Part shown: positions 1-12,007 of the stretch, piece by piece
Layout: the number at the start of each line of letters is the position of its first letter
Position numbering within the stretch: the first letter of the stretch is position 1
Source: Gnetum montanum
Taxonomy: Eukaryota > Streptophyta > Gnetopsida > Gnetales > Gnetaceae
DNA length: 64,000 nucleotides
Assembly (NCBI GenBank): GCA_015680685.1
Contig: MNCI01007659.1
Coordinates: 380,594-444,593, forward strand
Direction: 5' to 3'
The notes under the pieces: model-generated
What the model saw: the letters and a program-made list of their open reading frames with translations, nothing else
Databases searched by the model: none
Told to the model about the DNA's origin: nothing
Program-made: the position numbers and the translations under genes

Positions 1-785
1 ATTTTTTTTTTTGCATGAAAACAACTTAAAATTTTCACGTTTTTGAGCAATGGGGTTGTAATACATAGTTTAATAGTCAAATGGTGTTGAACCACTAGAT
101 TCTATCTTACCATGAAGTTTCTATGAATTTTCCTATAACCCAGTTCATAGGGGTTTGTTAGGATCTGTTGTTTTTTCATGTCACTTTCCTATTTTTTTGT
201 GCAAAAATGACTAAGGATTTTTGGTTTTTTTAAGTTTTTTATTTTTAGTTTACTATTTATCAATTAAAATGGTTATGTAATCACTAAATTCCAATCTATG
301 ATTAATTTTCTGTGAATTTTTTTATGCACTAGTGCATAGTGAGATTTTTGGTTTTTATGGCCTTACCCCTGTGAAAATGGGCAACATTGACACTTGGAAG
401 AATTTTTCCAGCCAAAGTCCTTGGTTCTTGAGGATTCTTGGAGGTTTTTGAAAGATTTTGACATTCGTTCAAGTGATTTTGAAAATTTTTCCATAATTTT
501 TATCAGTGATTAACTATAGCCATTTTCTATAGTTTCAGGTTTGGTGCAATTTTTGGTTAAATTTTGTTATGATTTTTGGTTCTTAAAATTTTTTCCTAGG
601 CTTGGGACTACAATGTAGATGTTGAATTTTGTTGATTTTTTATGTGTAAATACTTCCTAGAATTAGAAAAAAAATTTTAGTTCTAATTTGTCATTTGCAA
701 ACTACCTTGTATAGTTGCAGTGTTGATTATCAAAATTGCAAACCTTCCTAGTTGTATAGGTACCATTGGTGTGGTTTTTGAATTT
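1..785 (+). other. Fragment of the T-element antisense gene, intron 1 (third copy)
   Basis: This AT-rich noncoding stretch matches 39570-40300 along most of its length. Shared landmarks include TGGGGTTGTAATACATAGTT (TAGTACATAGTT in the other copy), the phrase GAACCACTAGATTCTATCTT and the run GGCTTGGGACTACAATGTAG. In T2 that region is intron 1 of the antisense gene, so this is a remnant of a third copy whose exons lie left of the window. Similarity stops near 785, where T1 gag coding sequence begins abruptly, so the join is a deletion or recombination point. No coding potential is seen. Confidence 0.7.
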
Positions 786-786
786 A

Positions 787-2861
787 GGCACCGCTCACCT
801 TGTGACCTTCCAATTTGAGTGCTTACTATTGCAACTGTGGCCTCACACTATTATGAGAATGTTTCCTATGTTCTTGACTAGGAAAGTGCTTGATTAGTAC
901 CATGCCCTACCAAGAGGATCCATATCCTCCCTTGAAGACCTTATAGCCCAATTCATTAACCATTTCAAGTACAACTTGAAGCTCAATACTATGCTTGACC
1001 AACTTATGAAGGTTAAACAAGGATCCCTTAAACCTATGTAGAAGTTCATCCAATGGTGGAACAATTTGCTAAACAAAATATCATAGCCTATAGCTAAAAC
1101 TCAAATTTTGGCTATATTCAGGGGGCATTTAATGATTTCATAATTTCCAAGCTATACTATCTTGGCCCATGGACATTGAGTCAAGCATTCTCTTAGATCA
1201 AGAATATAGAGGGCACTATAGAGGCCAATCATGACCTGGCCTACATAGCATACAAAAATCAACATACACAGAAGGATAAGGAGAAGCACAAACATAACAA
1301 CGTGGCCATAGCAACAATAACCAAAGAGGTCAAGACCACTAACTAAGGGCTAAGGACCAACCCACCCAAGGCCCATACCAATAGTCACACTAACCAACCA
1401 TCAACCTCTTGGGCCACTGCATCAACTGCAACTAAGCCAAACTTTGAGCATAAGGACTAAAGAAAATACATTACCTTACCTTTGAAGCCATCTAAATTAT
1501 TAGATCAATTATTGAAGACTAGGCACATACAATATAAGCAAATGACTAAAGCCACATGAAATAAGCATGAGAAGTTATGCGAAATAGCCAAAGGTCCATC
1601 TCAAAAAATGAAGGATGATCCTCAATTCGCTAGGTACTTTAAATGAGATTGCTTTTGCCACTATCACCAATTGCCTAGTCATGACATAGACTTCTACCTC
1701 ACATTGAAGGATGACTTGCAAAAAATGATAGATAGGGGAGAGTTGGTCCTAGATGCTTCCAACCTAGTTCAACCACAAAATTAATTGATGTAGGTATACA
1801 AGGACCTGTTAAATGCTAATAACAGCTCCTATGTTATTTAGGAATTTAACATTGATGACAATCAAAGACCAGTGAAGGAACTGTTCATGGTCTGGGTATC
1901 CCCTCACGATGAAAGAGCCTCTTCAACTTACACCAGCTAAAAACCCCATTTCATTGTGAAAGTACCATCATGGGCACCTTCAAGGGAGATGTTGGTCATC
2001 AAGGTGTTCCAGCCTAACATGACCCAACTATCCATAACCTAACTAGCTAGCATGACTTTACAACAACCTCCAATCTAGCCAATGCTACTGCTTCTTCCTC
2101 ACAACTAGCAACTAATAACCAAAAGGTTTCAACCAAGTAGAGGAAGAAGCATAAGAAAAAGAAAAATAACAAGGGTGATAAGTAAGATGAGGCATGAAAG
2201 GAAGTGGACCAAAGCTCACTCCCATATCAGCTACACCTATGACCTCCTCTACCTAGCCCTCCTCAACCAACGAACCACAGGAGGACCCAAAAATCCAAAA
2301 CCAGAAGAAAGAGGAAAGACCCTAATAAGCTAAAGCTAAATTTCACATTTTTGGGTGCATAAAGGAAGTAAAGCATAACTAGGATGATAAGCCCATGGCC
2401 AATGACAAAAAATTTCTTGGTGTGATGGATTAGGTCAGACAGTCTCTCAAGTAAAAGAACATTACTCTAAGCTTTGATGACCTCATCATGACTTCTACCA
2501 CACATCATGAAGTGCTAGTCAAAATGTTGACTTCCATCCCCATTAGCAAGGACATTCTTGCTAATGAGAAATCTATCCATGTGATAACAGTTTCTTCTTC
2601 ATTGAGGGAAGGAAATTCAACATTGCTAGTGTTTCACTATAGTGAAATTAAAGCTAGATCCGAAAATGGTAAACTAACTAGGACTCCTCTTTTCATATCA
2701 ATTTGGATGAAATAATTTAAGATGCATTACGTGCATGTTGATGATGGGGTTTCAACAAACATCATCCTATGTACCATATTTGATGCTTAGGCTTAATAGA
2801 ATAGATACAAACCTACAACAATTGCATCTCTCAAGTCCTTCAATGAGTTAGACATTACTAT
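787..2861 (+). pseudogene. gag-pro: T1 gag and N-terminal half of protease (Tat/Ogre-like gypsy), interrupted
   Basis: Decayed Gag-protease of a Ty3/gypsy element. The capsid segment at 890-1090 reads with stops as SSLEDLIAQFINHFKYNLK, then LDQLMKVKQG and KFIQWWNNLLNKIS, the usual retrotransposon Gag pattern. It matches the T2 gag on the other strand (about 47.7-47.5 kb) residue by residue. A later block at 1500-1860 (LLDQLLKT, KDDPQFARYFK, CFCHYHQLPSHD) also has a T2 counterpart. The protease active site is VDDG at 2737-2748 in the context HVDDGVSTNII. Coding continues to SFNELDIT, where element B is inserted; the frame resumes at 12690. Many TAG stops and frameshifts make it non-functional. 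The N-terminus is missing because of the break at about 786. Confidence 0.85.
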
Positions 2862-3716
2862 TTATAAATCATGTTTTTTCAGATACTCCAATATTGGAGT
2901 AGCCATGATATCAGGCACGTGATATTGCAACCCAAGATGTGATATCGTACATTCGATATCACAAGGTTACTTCTAGGTCTATAAATACAGCCCTCAAGCA
3001 CATGATTGAGAGTAGTTTTTAGTAGTCAAGTAGTGAAACTCTTGTAGTTTGTTCATTTGAGAGTTAGAATATTTTCCAAGTGTTTGCAGTAGGAGATCTA
3101 AGTGTTAATGGATCTTTATTCAAGCATTGATGTGCTTGAACACACCATTATGTTGGCAATAAAGATGAACTCTTTAATTCATCCTTGCAACAATTGAGAC
3201 TTTCTTTCTTATGAATTTATATATTATGATTTCATGCAATTTACATTAATGTTGTTTATGCAATAATTAATTTTCATTAATCAAGAAACTCATTAAAACA
3301 TAGAAGCATGACCTCTTCAAACATATGTGTGACACTTGGTAGCTCAGAAATGATTAGTGTTTGACAACCTAGTAGTGTTTACACAAAGTTTAGGATTGTC
3401 CAGGAAGTGGGAATGGTTACTTGTGTTAGGCTAGAGTAGACCATAGTTTAATTAGCATTTAATTACTCCTACTTTCATTCTTTTTCTAGGCTAGTAATTT
3501 GATAAAACACAAAATAATAAAAATCTTACACCTCAATCACACTTAACCATACAATTACATTCCACAAGTGGGACTAGGAAGACAATGAATGAACAAAACG
3601 CACACACTATTTAGGTCTAGGGAACTTAGTAATTATAGTTTGCAAAATTTGACCAGATCGCATGTGAACACCTATGATTCATATGGTTGGGTGTAGGGGT
3701 ACCTCGCTGCTCATCA
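2862..3716 (+). repeat. Element B 5' LTR (855 bp)
   Basis: Starts TTATAAATCATG (first G of the TG terminus mutated; the 3' LTR keeps TGATAAATCATG) and ends CTGCTCATCA before the primer site. It contains a GATATC dyad and TATA box, a polyadenylation-like AATAAAG near 3160, and the phrases ACACTTGGTAGCTCAG and TTTGACAACCTAGTAG, degraded relatives of the repeats seen clearly in LTR D. It is about 170 bp longer than the 3' LTR, which has an internal deletion. Confidence 0.9.
2939..2987 (+). promoter_or_regulatory. LTR B promoter: GATATC dyad plus TATA box
   Basis: Arms GTGATATCG (2939-2947) and CGATATCAC (2954-2962) are perfect inverse complements around a 6-base spacer. The TATA box TCTATAAATA lies at 2978-2987, about 16 bases downstream. 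The same layout, further decayed, is present in the 3' LTR (12098-12150) and, better preserved, in LTR D. The position just upstream of TATA suggests a transcription factor site, which is inference. Confidence 0.65.
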
Positions 3717-3735
3717 TTGGCATCGTTATCGAGGA
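3717..3735 (+). other. Element B primer binding site, tRNA-Asp type
   Basis: Directly after the LTR terminus the sequence reads TTGGCATCGTTATCGAGGA. The complement of the 3' end of plant tRNA-Asp is TGGCGCCGTTGCCGGGGA. From the second T the five differences are all transitions, as expected of methylation-driven decay. Athila elements typically use tRNA-Asp (family knowledge). Confidence 0.75.
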
Positions 3736-5660
3736 CTATAGTTCTACGTGCACTATCTAAACCAAGTGAAACTTAGTAGCCTCATTGTTTGAGCCATAAG
3801 AGTCAAATATTTAGAAAAAAAATAGAGTTATAATTAAATTAAATCTTAACTGCACACTACTTATAAATTCATTAACATAAAATATCTTCTCCTCATAAGA
3901 GTTCATCTCTGCTGAGGGTAGTCCAGGTGCCTCAGCAATACTGGGTGGTATATGCTCATCGTGATGAGTATGTACCTAACTTCACCTTCATCTTGTATCA
4001 AGATGAACTGCTATGGTGGTGTGAAATGGAAGGCAACATTGTGTTGCCACCTTATCGATCTGTTCCAGTAATGCTCTAGCTAATGCTCACATGACATGGG
4101 ATTCAACATATTCATGGAGAATTTGAGATGCAAGATCCTGATTCAAGGGATTATCATTACATTTAAGCACAAGGGTTAAGGGATCATTAGCTAGAGCACC
4201 AACATGAGCTTCTAAAGGGCAAGGGGTCAAAAACTTTTCCACCCTTGCTTCATCCATTAGATGGAGGTGACCACTTCTTTAGTGATTCTCCTCTCTTTGA
4301 CTTTATACAGGGAGTCCTCAACCAGAATGTGCAATCCACAATTCATAATCCAAGTTTTGGTCAAAACAGACCTAATGAAAAAAATGGATCTTGAGAGGTA
4401 AGTCATGATAGGAGGGAAAAAGGAGGTCATGATCACAATCGTGGTCATGAACATTGAAAGAAGGGTGATAAGTGTCAGGGCAAAGCAAGTTCTTCTTTCT
4501 CTTCTCCTTCATCATCTTCTTCTTCTTCATCTAGCTCAAATCATGGTCATAGAAGGAATAACCATGATGGAGGTGACTAACTAGACTAGAACAACAGAAG
4601 GGACCATCACAACATTCATGATTGAAGACATGGAAAATCTAGAGAGATCCATCATCAAGAAAGAATCACTAGTAGAGAACATTGTAGGCACCATCACCAT
4701 GACCTTGATGAACCTCTACTTATCACTCGAGACATGTTGAACATTGCAAAGGCTATGAGGATTCCAACAAGGCATGTGAAGGATAGCAATATAAAGAGGC
4801 TAGACATAAACAACATCCCTCGGTTTGATGGAGGATATGATGCTAATCTGCGAAATCATCTTCAAGCCTTCCAAGATGCATGTGCCTTGTAGAATATTGA
4901 AAATGACTAGTAGAAGCTAAAATTATTCCCAAGGACACTCATAAAGGAAGTAAAAAATTAGTGTTGATGCTTGGAATCAGAATCAATCAGGTAGAAGCTG
5001 AAATTATTCCCAAGGACACTCCTGAGTATCCAATCAAAGAAAGTAGCTTCAAGGGAGGAAATAAGGAAATCATGAGCCCTTAGATGTTGCTGTTGGCCAA
5101 TAGTACTCTCTGTTGCATAGTTGTCATAGCCATGGATACTCTTAGCTTTATTAGCTTTGCCATATCATAGATAGGTTGCGGTCTAAAATCTAGAAAGCCC
5201 TTGGCATCTATGCCCAAGGGAGATTGACAGAGCTAAGAATCCATCAAATTCAAAAGTTAATTGAGAAAGTAACCAAGAATTAGGGAGAATTGAGAATGCA
5301 AGAAAGCGTAGAGGAATACAATAGGAATCCTTTTATCAGCAAAAGGAGGGTTTGATTTTGTGATAGTGAGGATGAATTAACCAGAGATCATATGGCTAAT
5401 TAGAAAACCTTGCCACTCCATAAATTGTAATCTGAAATCATGGCTAAGGTTGACCAATTATAGGACTCCATGGATAATAGGTTTCGAGTTGTCTTAAAAA
5501 TTTCTAAAGAGTCCAAGGAGCAAAGTGGTGAGCATGAGCATCAGAGACTTAAGGAAGCTGAACGTGCCATATCTAAGGGTAAGGATAAAATGGTTGTGAT
5601 AGAGATGGCTATAAATAGCAACTCAAATGATAATGGTAGGTGTGACATATACTAGTATGA
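3736..5660 (+). pseudogene. gag: Element B gag
   Basis: Degraded Gag. The opening block at about 3950-4050 reads VYAHRDEYVPNFTFIL followed by QDELLWW and is shared with element C at about 55970-56045. Low-complexity serine, histidine and arginine segments follow (4470-4700). A capsid block at 4715-4950 (DMLNIAKAMRIPTRHVKD, then RLDINNIPRFDGGYDANLRN and LQAFQDACAL) also matches C (56710-56900). A phrase near 4920 (GAAGCTAAAATTATTCCCAA) recurs near 4990, a short local duplication. A lysine- and glutamate-rich segment at 5470-5640 ends the region. Several frames and many stops are needed to read it. Confidence 0.75.
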
Positions 5661-7230
5661 AAATATCAAGGGATTTTTTCCAATTATGTTACACTTACAA
5701 GAATTTGGGGTGTATGCCTTACATCCATGACTTGCACAAAGGAAAACACCCAAAAGATTACCTTATCCACAAGGCAACGCTTGATAGTTTCACCAACCAT
5801 AGTAGTATGAATTGTACCAATAGTGGCCACAACCACAATCATGGGCGTTGCCACCTCAAAGATAACAGTACCCTTACCAACAACCGAATCCCTATGGTTA
5901 CTATGTTTAGCAAGCTTCCTCTCCATGGGACTCCTCTAGTCATGTTACTACTTAGCAACCTCCACACTACCCTCCTGAAGTATACCAAATGCCCTATCCA
6001 AGGAGAGATGCCACCTACTATCCTCATGCACCTCTTATCCTTGCACCTACTCCTCCATCTCTTGCATAGCTACCACTGCTCCATTCATGCAGGGTGAATT
6101 ACCCGTCTAACCATAGCAAAGAAATGCTACAAGGGTAGTTAATCTACAACTAGTTAACCCACCAAGTGGGTCAAAACCATGAACAAAGAAAAGACCTTTC
6201 TTTTAACCTTTTAGTCCACCAAATCCCTTAGACACATCAGTTGTTGGTAATCTTGTTCCTCCACATTCCTCTATTTCATCTCTATCTAAGTCCCCTTCAA
6301 ATGAAAATCCCTCTCAAATTCATACTATAATGTTGACCCATGTTGTATCTGATTGGATTCGAGCTAGTAACCTACCTAGGAAGTTAGCTGATCCCAAGAG
6401 TCCCCTAGTATATTTGCAAATTTCTAGGAATGAGCCTTGTAAAGCTCTTCTTGACTCTGGTTCTAGTGTTGATATGATCTTGCATGAGATGTACACAATT
6501 TGGAACCATCCTCCCTTGAAGAAGAGCAACATCTAGCTAGAACTACGGACTAGTCCATCACTGTTCCATTGGGACTAGTAGAGGATATCGTAACCAGTAT
6601 TTGTGGGTGGTCATATCTTGTTGACTTCCTTGTAATCAAGGTGAAGAACTATAAGGGGGACTTCCCAATTATTCTGGAAAGGGCATGGTTAAGCACCATT
6701 GATGCCAAAATAGGCATTAGAGATCTTTCTTTGGATATATCAAAAGAAAATGAATTTGGAAAGATTGAGAAGAAGAGGGTTCCATGTATTTCATACAATG
6801 ATTCAAGGTGCCATTATGTGTAGAAGTTATGGTCAGTGAAGTGAACATCTATCTCTGCATGCAAGTAGTGTGCACCAGAAGCTGAAATCCAAAGATTCCT
6901 ATACACAGTAGCCACAAAATAAGAAGACACCCAGTGGTTGACAGCTAATTGTAGCAGTAGTACATTGTGCATGGAACCTATTAAGGGCCTAATATATGAG
7001 TATGTTGCAAGTATGGATGAGCTCGAGCAAGCTCATAACCAACTCTCTAAAGGAGTAAATGATGATGTCAATTGGGAAGAGTTGGAGATTCCTAACAATT
7101 TCAAATAAGAGTTCCTTGAGTTAAAGACACTACCAGCTAGAATGGAGTATGTGTTCTTGAAAAATGGAAGGCCAATTTTTATCAATGCCAATCTTGCTAC
7201 AGAACAAAAGAAAATGTTGATAAATGTTGT
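5661..7230 (+). pseudogene. pro: Element B proline-rich linker and aspartic protease
   Basis: A proline-, tyrosine- and glutamine-rich linker (5690-6100; for example QYPYQQPNPYGYYV) leads into a retropepsin-like domain: LTHVVSDWIRASNLP, then KALLDSGSSVDMI with the catalytic DSG at 6453-6461. It continues LGLVEDIVTS and WSYLVDFLVIKVKNYKGDFP, the later strands of the fold. Element C holds the same domain at 57945-58340. The active site is intact here although the frame is broken before and after it. Confidence 0.8.
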
Positions 7231-8600
7231 GGAAAAATGGTCAGTAGCCTTTTCCTAGTTATATTCTAAGCTTACTAGGATAAATCTAAGAATATGCCAG
7301 CATCAAATATACAGTGATCCCACTGTTAAGCCAAAATGACAACTGCAGTAGTGTTTGAATCCCAAATTAAAGTAGATTGTCAAAGAGGAGATTGAACAAC
7401 TCCTCAAGGTAAGATTCATTTACCCTATCACAAATAGTGAGTGGGTCAGTCAACTCATGATCATACCCAAGAAAGGAGGCAAATGGTAGTTGTGCATTGA
7501 CTTTCGACTACTCAACATGGTAACTTTCAAAGATCATTTTCCATTGCCTTTTGTCAACCAATTTTTGGAAACCATTTCTAGGCATAACTATTACAGCTTT
7601 CTAGAAATTTATAGTGGCTATAACCAAATCTGGATTGCACTAGAGGACTAGGCGAAGACAACTTTCACAAGTCCTTGGGGGACTTTTGCTTACCATCAAA
7701 TGCCATTCAGTTTATGTAATGCCCCAACCATATTCCAATGATTAGTTCTCAACATTTTCCAATAACATTTCAGTAGTGAGGTAGAATTATTCATGGATGA
7801 CTTTTCTACCTATGTAGCTATGTTCAAGTAAGCCTCAGACCGTCTTGAGTAGGTGTTGAAGAGATGTGTCAAAGAAAACCTTTAGCTTAATTGGCAAGAG
7901 AGCCATCTTATGGTCCAGGAAGGCATAGTCTTGGGTCACTAATCTTAAAAGTAGGAATTGAGGTGGACCTTGAAAAACTAAGAGTCATCCAAGGAATAAC
8001 CCATCAACCCAAAATAGTTAAAGAAGTGTGGTCATTCCTTCGTCATACTAGCTACTATCAGTGCTTCATTGAGAATTTTTCCAAAATCGCCAAGTCATTG
8101 GTGGAATTGACAAAGAAGGATGCATCGTTTGTCTAGACCTTTGCATGTCAAATAACATTTCAGCAACTAAAAAAAATCTTGATGAAACCCCAATTCTACA
8201 AGCACCTAATTGGTCTATACCATTTCATGTGATGATCAATGCATCAAATTATGCTTTGGGGGCAGTGCTTACATAGATGAATGATCAAAAACATCCATAT
8301 TACCTTCACTGTGCAAGCCAAAGTATTGCAAGTACACAACTAAACTACACCACCACAGAAAAGGAATTGATAGCAATGGTCTATGCATTAGAGAAGTTTA
8401 GGCACTATATTCTTAGCTATAAAGTGTTTGTGCATACATATCATAATGTGATTTTATTTATAATGAGCAAACTAATGGTGAGCCCTTGTGTGATACAGTG
8501 GCTCATGATTTTGCAGGAGTTCAATCTCACGATGGTAGATTGAAAAGGTATGGAGAATGTAGTCATAGATCACTTATTGTGACTAAGATGGGATGACATG
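7231..8600 (+). pseudogene. Element B reverse transcriptase and RNase H
   Basis: RT motifs in order: WVSQLMIIPKKGGKW near 7440, CIDFRLLNMVTFKDHFPLPF near 7494, YYSFLEIYSGYNQI near 7590, TSPWGTFAYHQMPFSLCNA near 7670, and the catalytic FMDD at 7790-7801. A connection domain (FLRHTSYYQCFIENFSKIAK, 8033-8092) leads to RNase H: INASNYALGAVL near 8235, then LNYTTTEKELIAMVYALEKF with the conserved glutamate near 8360. Stops interrupt at many former CAG and TGG codons. The RT signature resembles Athila elements rather than the YVDD of the T elements in this window. Confidence 0.88.
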
Positions 8601-9990
8601 GAGAAAGAGAGCCCCTTATCTAATCAATTCCTTGATGAATATCTTCTTACAAGGGCTATTAATGCACAAATGCCTGATAAACTAAAATGGTATGACACCA
8701 TCCTCACTTATCTTCTCAAGTAAGAACTACTGCAAGGGTTGGACACATGAAAGAAATAACAGTTCCTTCACTAGGTCAAGAACTTCATGGAAATTAATGA
8801 AAACCTTTACAAAGTCTGTCTCAATGGCCTAGTACATTGGTGTGTCCCTAACATGGATCAATCACACATTCTCTAGGATTCTTACAAAGGCCCTTGTGGG
8901 GGCCATTATGCTAGGAGATGCATGGCCATAAAAATCTTCATGGCGGGATATTACTGGCCAACAATATTCAGGGATGCACACCAATTTATCTGCACTTGTG
9001 AACATTGTCAAAGGGATGATGGAATGCAACTTGAATGGAGGGGCCACAGTATTGGATTCAACCTTGTGAGCCATTCAATATTTGGGGCATTGAATTTATG
9101 GATCCCATCTCACCTTTATCAAATGGAAAGGCATATATAATAGTCGTAGTTGACTATTTCAACAAGTGGGTAGAAGCAGCAGCCATCACCGACTATACAT
9201 CCACTACTGCTACTTGGTTTGTACAAAAAAATATCATAAACAAGTTTGGTGTGCCTCATGCATTAATTTATGATAATGGAAGTCATTTTATAGGTTCCAC
9301 TTTCCAAAAACTTATGTAGCGCTTGGGGGTTGAGCATAAACTCACAACACCATATCACCCCCAAGCCAATGGTCAAACTGAGGTCACTAATCAAGAGATT
9401 ACAAAAATTATAACACACACCATTAGAAAATACCAAAGGAACTAAAGCACCAAATTAATTGATGCCCTTTGGGCCTATTTCTCAACATGGAAACTTCCCA
9501 TAGGTTATTCTCCTTATGAGCTCATGTATGAAAAACTACCAACATTTCCCATCCAATTCGAGCTTCGTACACTCTCTACAGCCTGTGACCTTAACTTGAA
9601 TCTAAGTTTAGCATAAAAAGAATGATTAATGAACCTCAACTTGCTAGATGAAAATCAGTTAATGGCCCTGTAATACAATGAAACACATAAAGCATTCAAC
9701 AAGAAACACCATGACCTCAAAATAAGAAAAGGCAAGTTTCAACCAGGAGACAAGGTCCTTTATTGGAATCCTGCACATGTACCCCAACGAACCAAATTTT
9801 AAAAATTATGAGAAGTACCTTACATTATTCATGAAACCTTTTCATCTGTGGCCATGATTATCTATAAACCTAATAGCCTACACAAGAAACAATTAGTTAA
9901 CATCCAACAAGTGAAACCTTTCCATGAGCCCAAGCCAACCAATTCAACAAAGACCTTGACAGATGGAAAACCACGCTCCATCTTTTGAAT
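8601..9990 (+). pseudogene. Element B integrase
   Basis: Integrase order is complete. The zinc-binding HHCC module spans 8890-9020 and ends CTCEHCQR. The catalytic core has VVDYFNKWVEAA (first Asp, about 9150), LIYDNGSHF (second Asp, about 9270) and NGQTEVTN (Glu, about 9370), so the D,D,E triad can still be read. The C-terminal part includes KLPIGYSPYELMY (about 9490) and KFQPGDKVLYWNP (about 9730), followed by QVKPFHEPK. At least one TAG and several shifts lie between the motifs. Confidence 0.87.
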
Positions 9991-12007
9991 CTTCCCCTTC
10001 CAACTTAGTCATGGGGGAGATGGCCACCTATACTAACACTTTACATGGATCCTCAGTCTTTTAACTTTTTTATTTTATACATTTTTGGTTTTACAACATT
10101 TTTTTTTATATTCTTTGTTTTACATATTTGTGTTTTTCAGGTTATTGATCTTTTCTTAGTTTTTTGTTTTACACCATCATTAATATAGTTGATATTTATT
10201 GCATAATATTTTACTTCTTTTATATTTTCTTGTGTTTGATATGTTGCTCTACACTTTCTACTAATAAGGTGTTAGGTACAATGGTAATGTGCTACTCAAT
10301 GGTGGTATGTTTCATTTGTAATTTGATTGTTGATGTCTAGGTTCTGACTTTGAATGTCGTTACTGATGACTAGGACATGGTTTCTTTTCATGTAACAGGT
10401 AGTGAGTCCACATCATCCACCCATCCACATACTCTATGATTTTCCTTATTTTGGAAATGTGTAGTTCCTTCTTCATTAATGCAACTTTAATAAATTGATA
10501 ATTTGTGTAGTTTTTGGAATTCGGAAGGAATCAAAGGATTGGACAGGGTGTGGCTTCACAGGGATGTCGTATTTTTCATGCTTTTCTGTTTTCCTATGTG
10601 CAGGAGTGTTCTTGTGAGCTTCTCACCATTCTGTGTCATTCCACAATAGGAAGTCAAATAAGTCCTTGCATGGTGTGGTCCTCATAAAAAAAAGAGATGA
10701 GGATTCAAAGCACATCCCTTGGATAAAATAAATGCAAAAATGCATGGGTCTTTGCATGGTGTGGTTTCCATTCAAAAAAAAACATGAGAATTCAAAGCAT
10801 ACCCCTTAGACCAAATAAAAGGGCTATAAGAATTAGTTATGGGTCTTGTCTTGTCTCCTCTAACTAAGGCCCTTTCTTACTTCCTACTTTCTCTCCACTT
10901 TGGAATGGTGGTTGTTTTGTGGGAGCATTCTTGTATCTCAGGGTATGGACTAGCCTTAGAATGTTAATGCAAAGTCATTGAAAGTGGTTGGTTTTGGTTT
11001 AGACTAAGGATGGATCCTACCAAGTCATTTAATCACAAACTCCACAACATACTTCATGTGACCATAATTAGGAACTCCATTGCATTCTCTCTATCATCCA
11101 TTTATGCTTTTCATGCCTCACCTCACTACCGGTTTCATGTTTTAATTCAATTTTCTTGTTTGATATGTTAGGTTTCTTAGTTAATTACTTTCAGGTTTTT
11201 GTACTTAACTTTCTGTAACCATTAATCATCCATGGAGCCCATGGACTCCTTGATTTGAAGTTATTCAAGGGCATAAAAGGCCTATGCCTGCTTTGGGGAG
11301 AATCCAGTTGCATATCTTTTAGTGTGGTTAAGTTAAGTTCTTTACCCTTAGACATTGTTACAATCAAATTTTTTTATTTAGCCCATTCATGCCATCCAAT
11401 TGTACAAATCTTCATAAATATTTTTAGTGAAATTATTCTTTTTATTATTGTGAATTTTTATACCCTCTTTCTAGTATTCCTTGTGTTAAGCTTTTTCTGA
11501 ATTTTATGGACTGCTTCTCTTACTTAACCCATTCATCAATCTTTCCACTAACACTATCAAGCAACCAATCTATCACAATCATAGCTTGGCTAGATAAAAT
11601 CACCGATGAGATAAAGCATTTAGCCATTATCTGTTATACTTTATATACTAATTCTTGATTTTGTTGTGATTGCAGTGGAGAGCATGGACTGGAAGTAGGA
11701 CTATCTTCACCAAGGAGAATGTAACAATATCACTCATGGGAGATTGTTCAAGACCATTGGATCTTTTCTACCTCTCCCTCATTCTTCTATTGTCAAGAGG
11801 AGTTGGATGTTCATTAGATCTAAGGATGTTCTTTCCTGTTGCCATGAACACCCAATTTTGTACACACTTGTAATGTTGTAGGCTTGGGAACTTCTATATT
11901 TGTCACTCTGCATGTCAATCTAATAGTCCACACCTCCTAATATACTTTGTAAGGGACTTGTTCCTCTTCTATACTTGAGGATGATTTTTCATTCAGTTTT
12001 GGGGGTA
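9991..12007 (+). other. Element B 3' noncoding region and polypurine tract
   Basis: About 2 kb between integrase and 3' LTR without an env-like or other recognisable ORF. The proximal 1.4 kb is clearly shared with C at 61540-62940; the opening phrases TTAGTCATGGGGGAGATGGC and TTAGTCATGGGGAAGATGGC correspond. The last 500 bp (11480-11995) has no counterpart in C. The polypurine tract is TTTTGGGGG at about 11997-12005, just before the LTR start TGATAAATC. Confidence 0.65.

Noticed and set aside
11255-11500. Hydrophobic 81-codon frame after integrase, considered as env-like
   Set aside because: The matching region of element C does not keep the frame, and no signal peptide, transmembrane plus coiled-coil layout or env motif can be supported.
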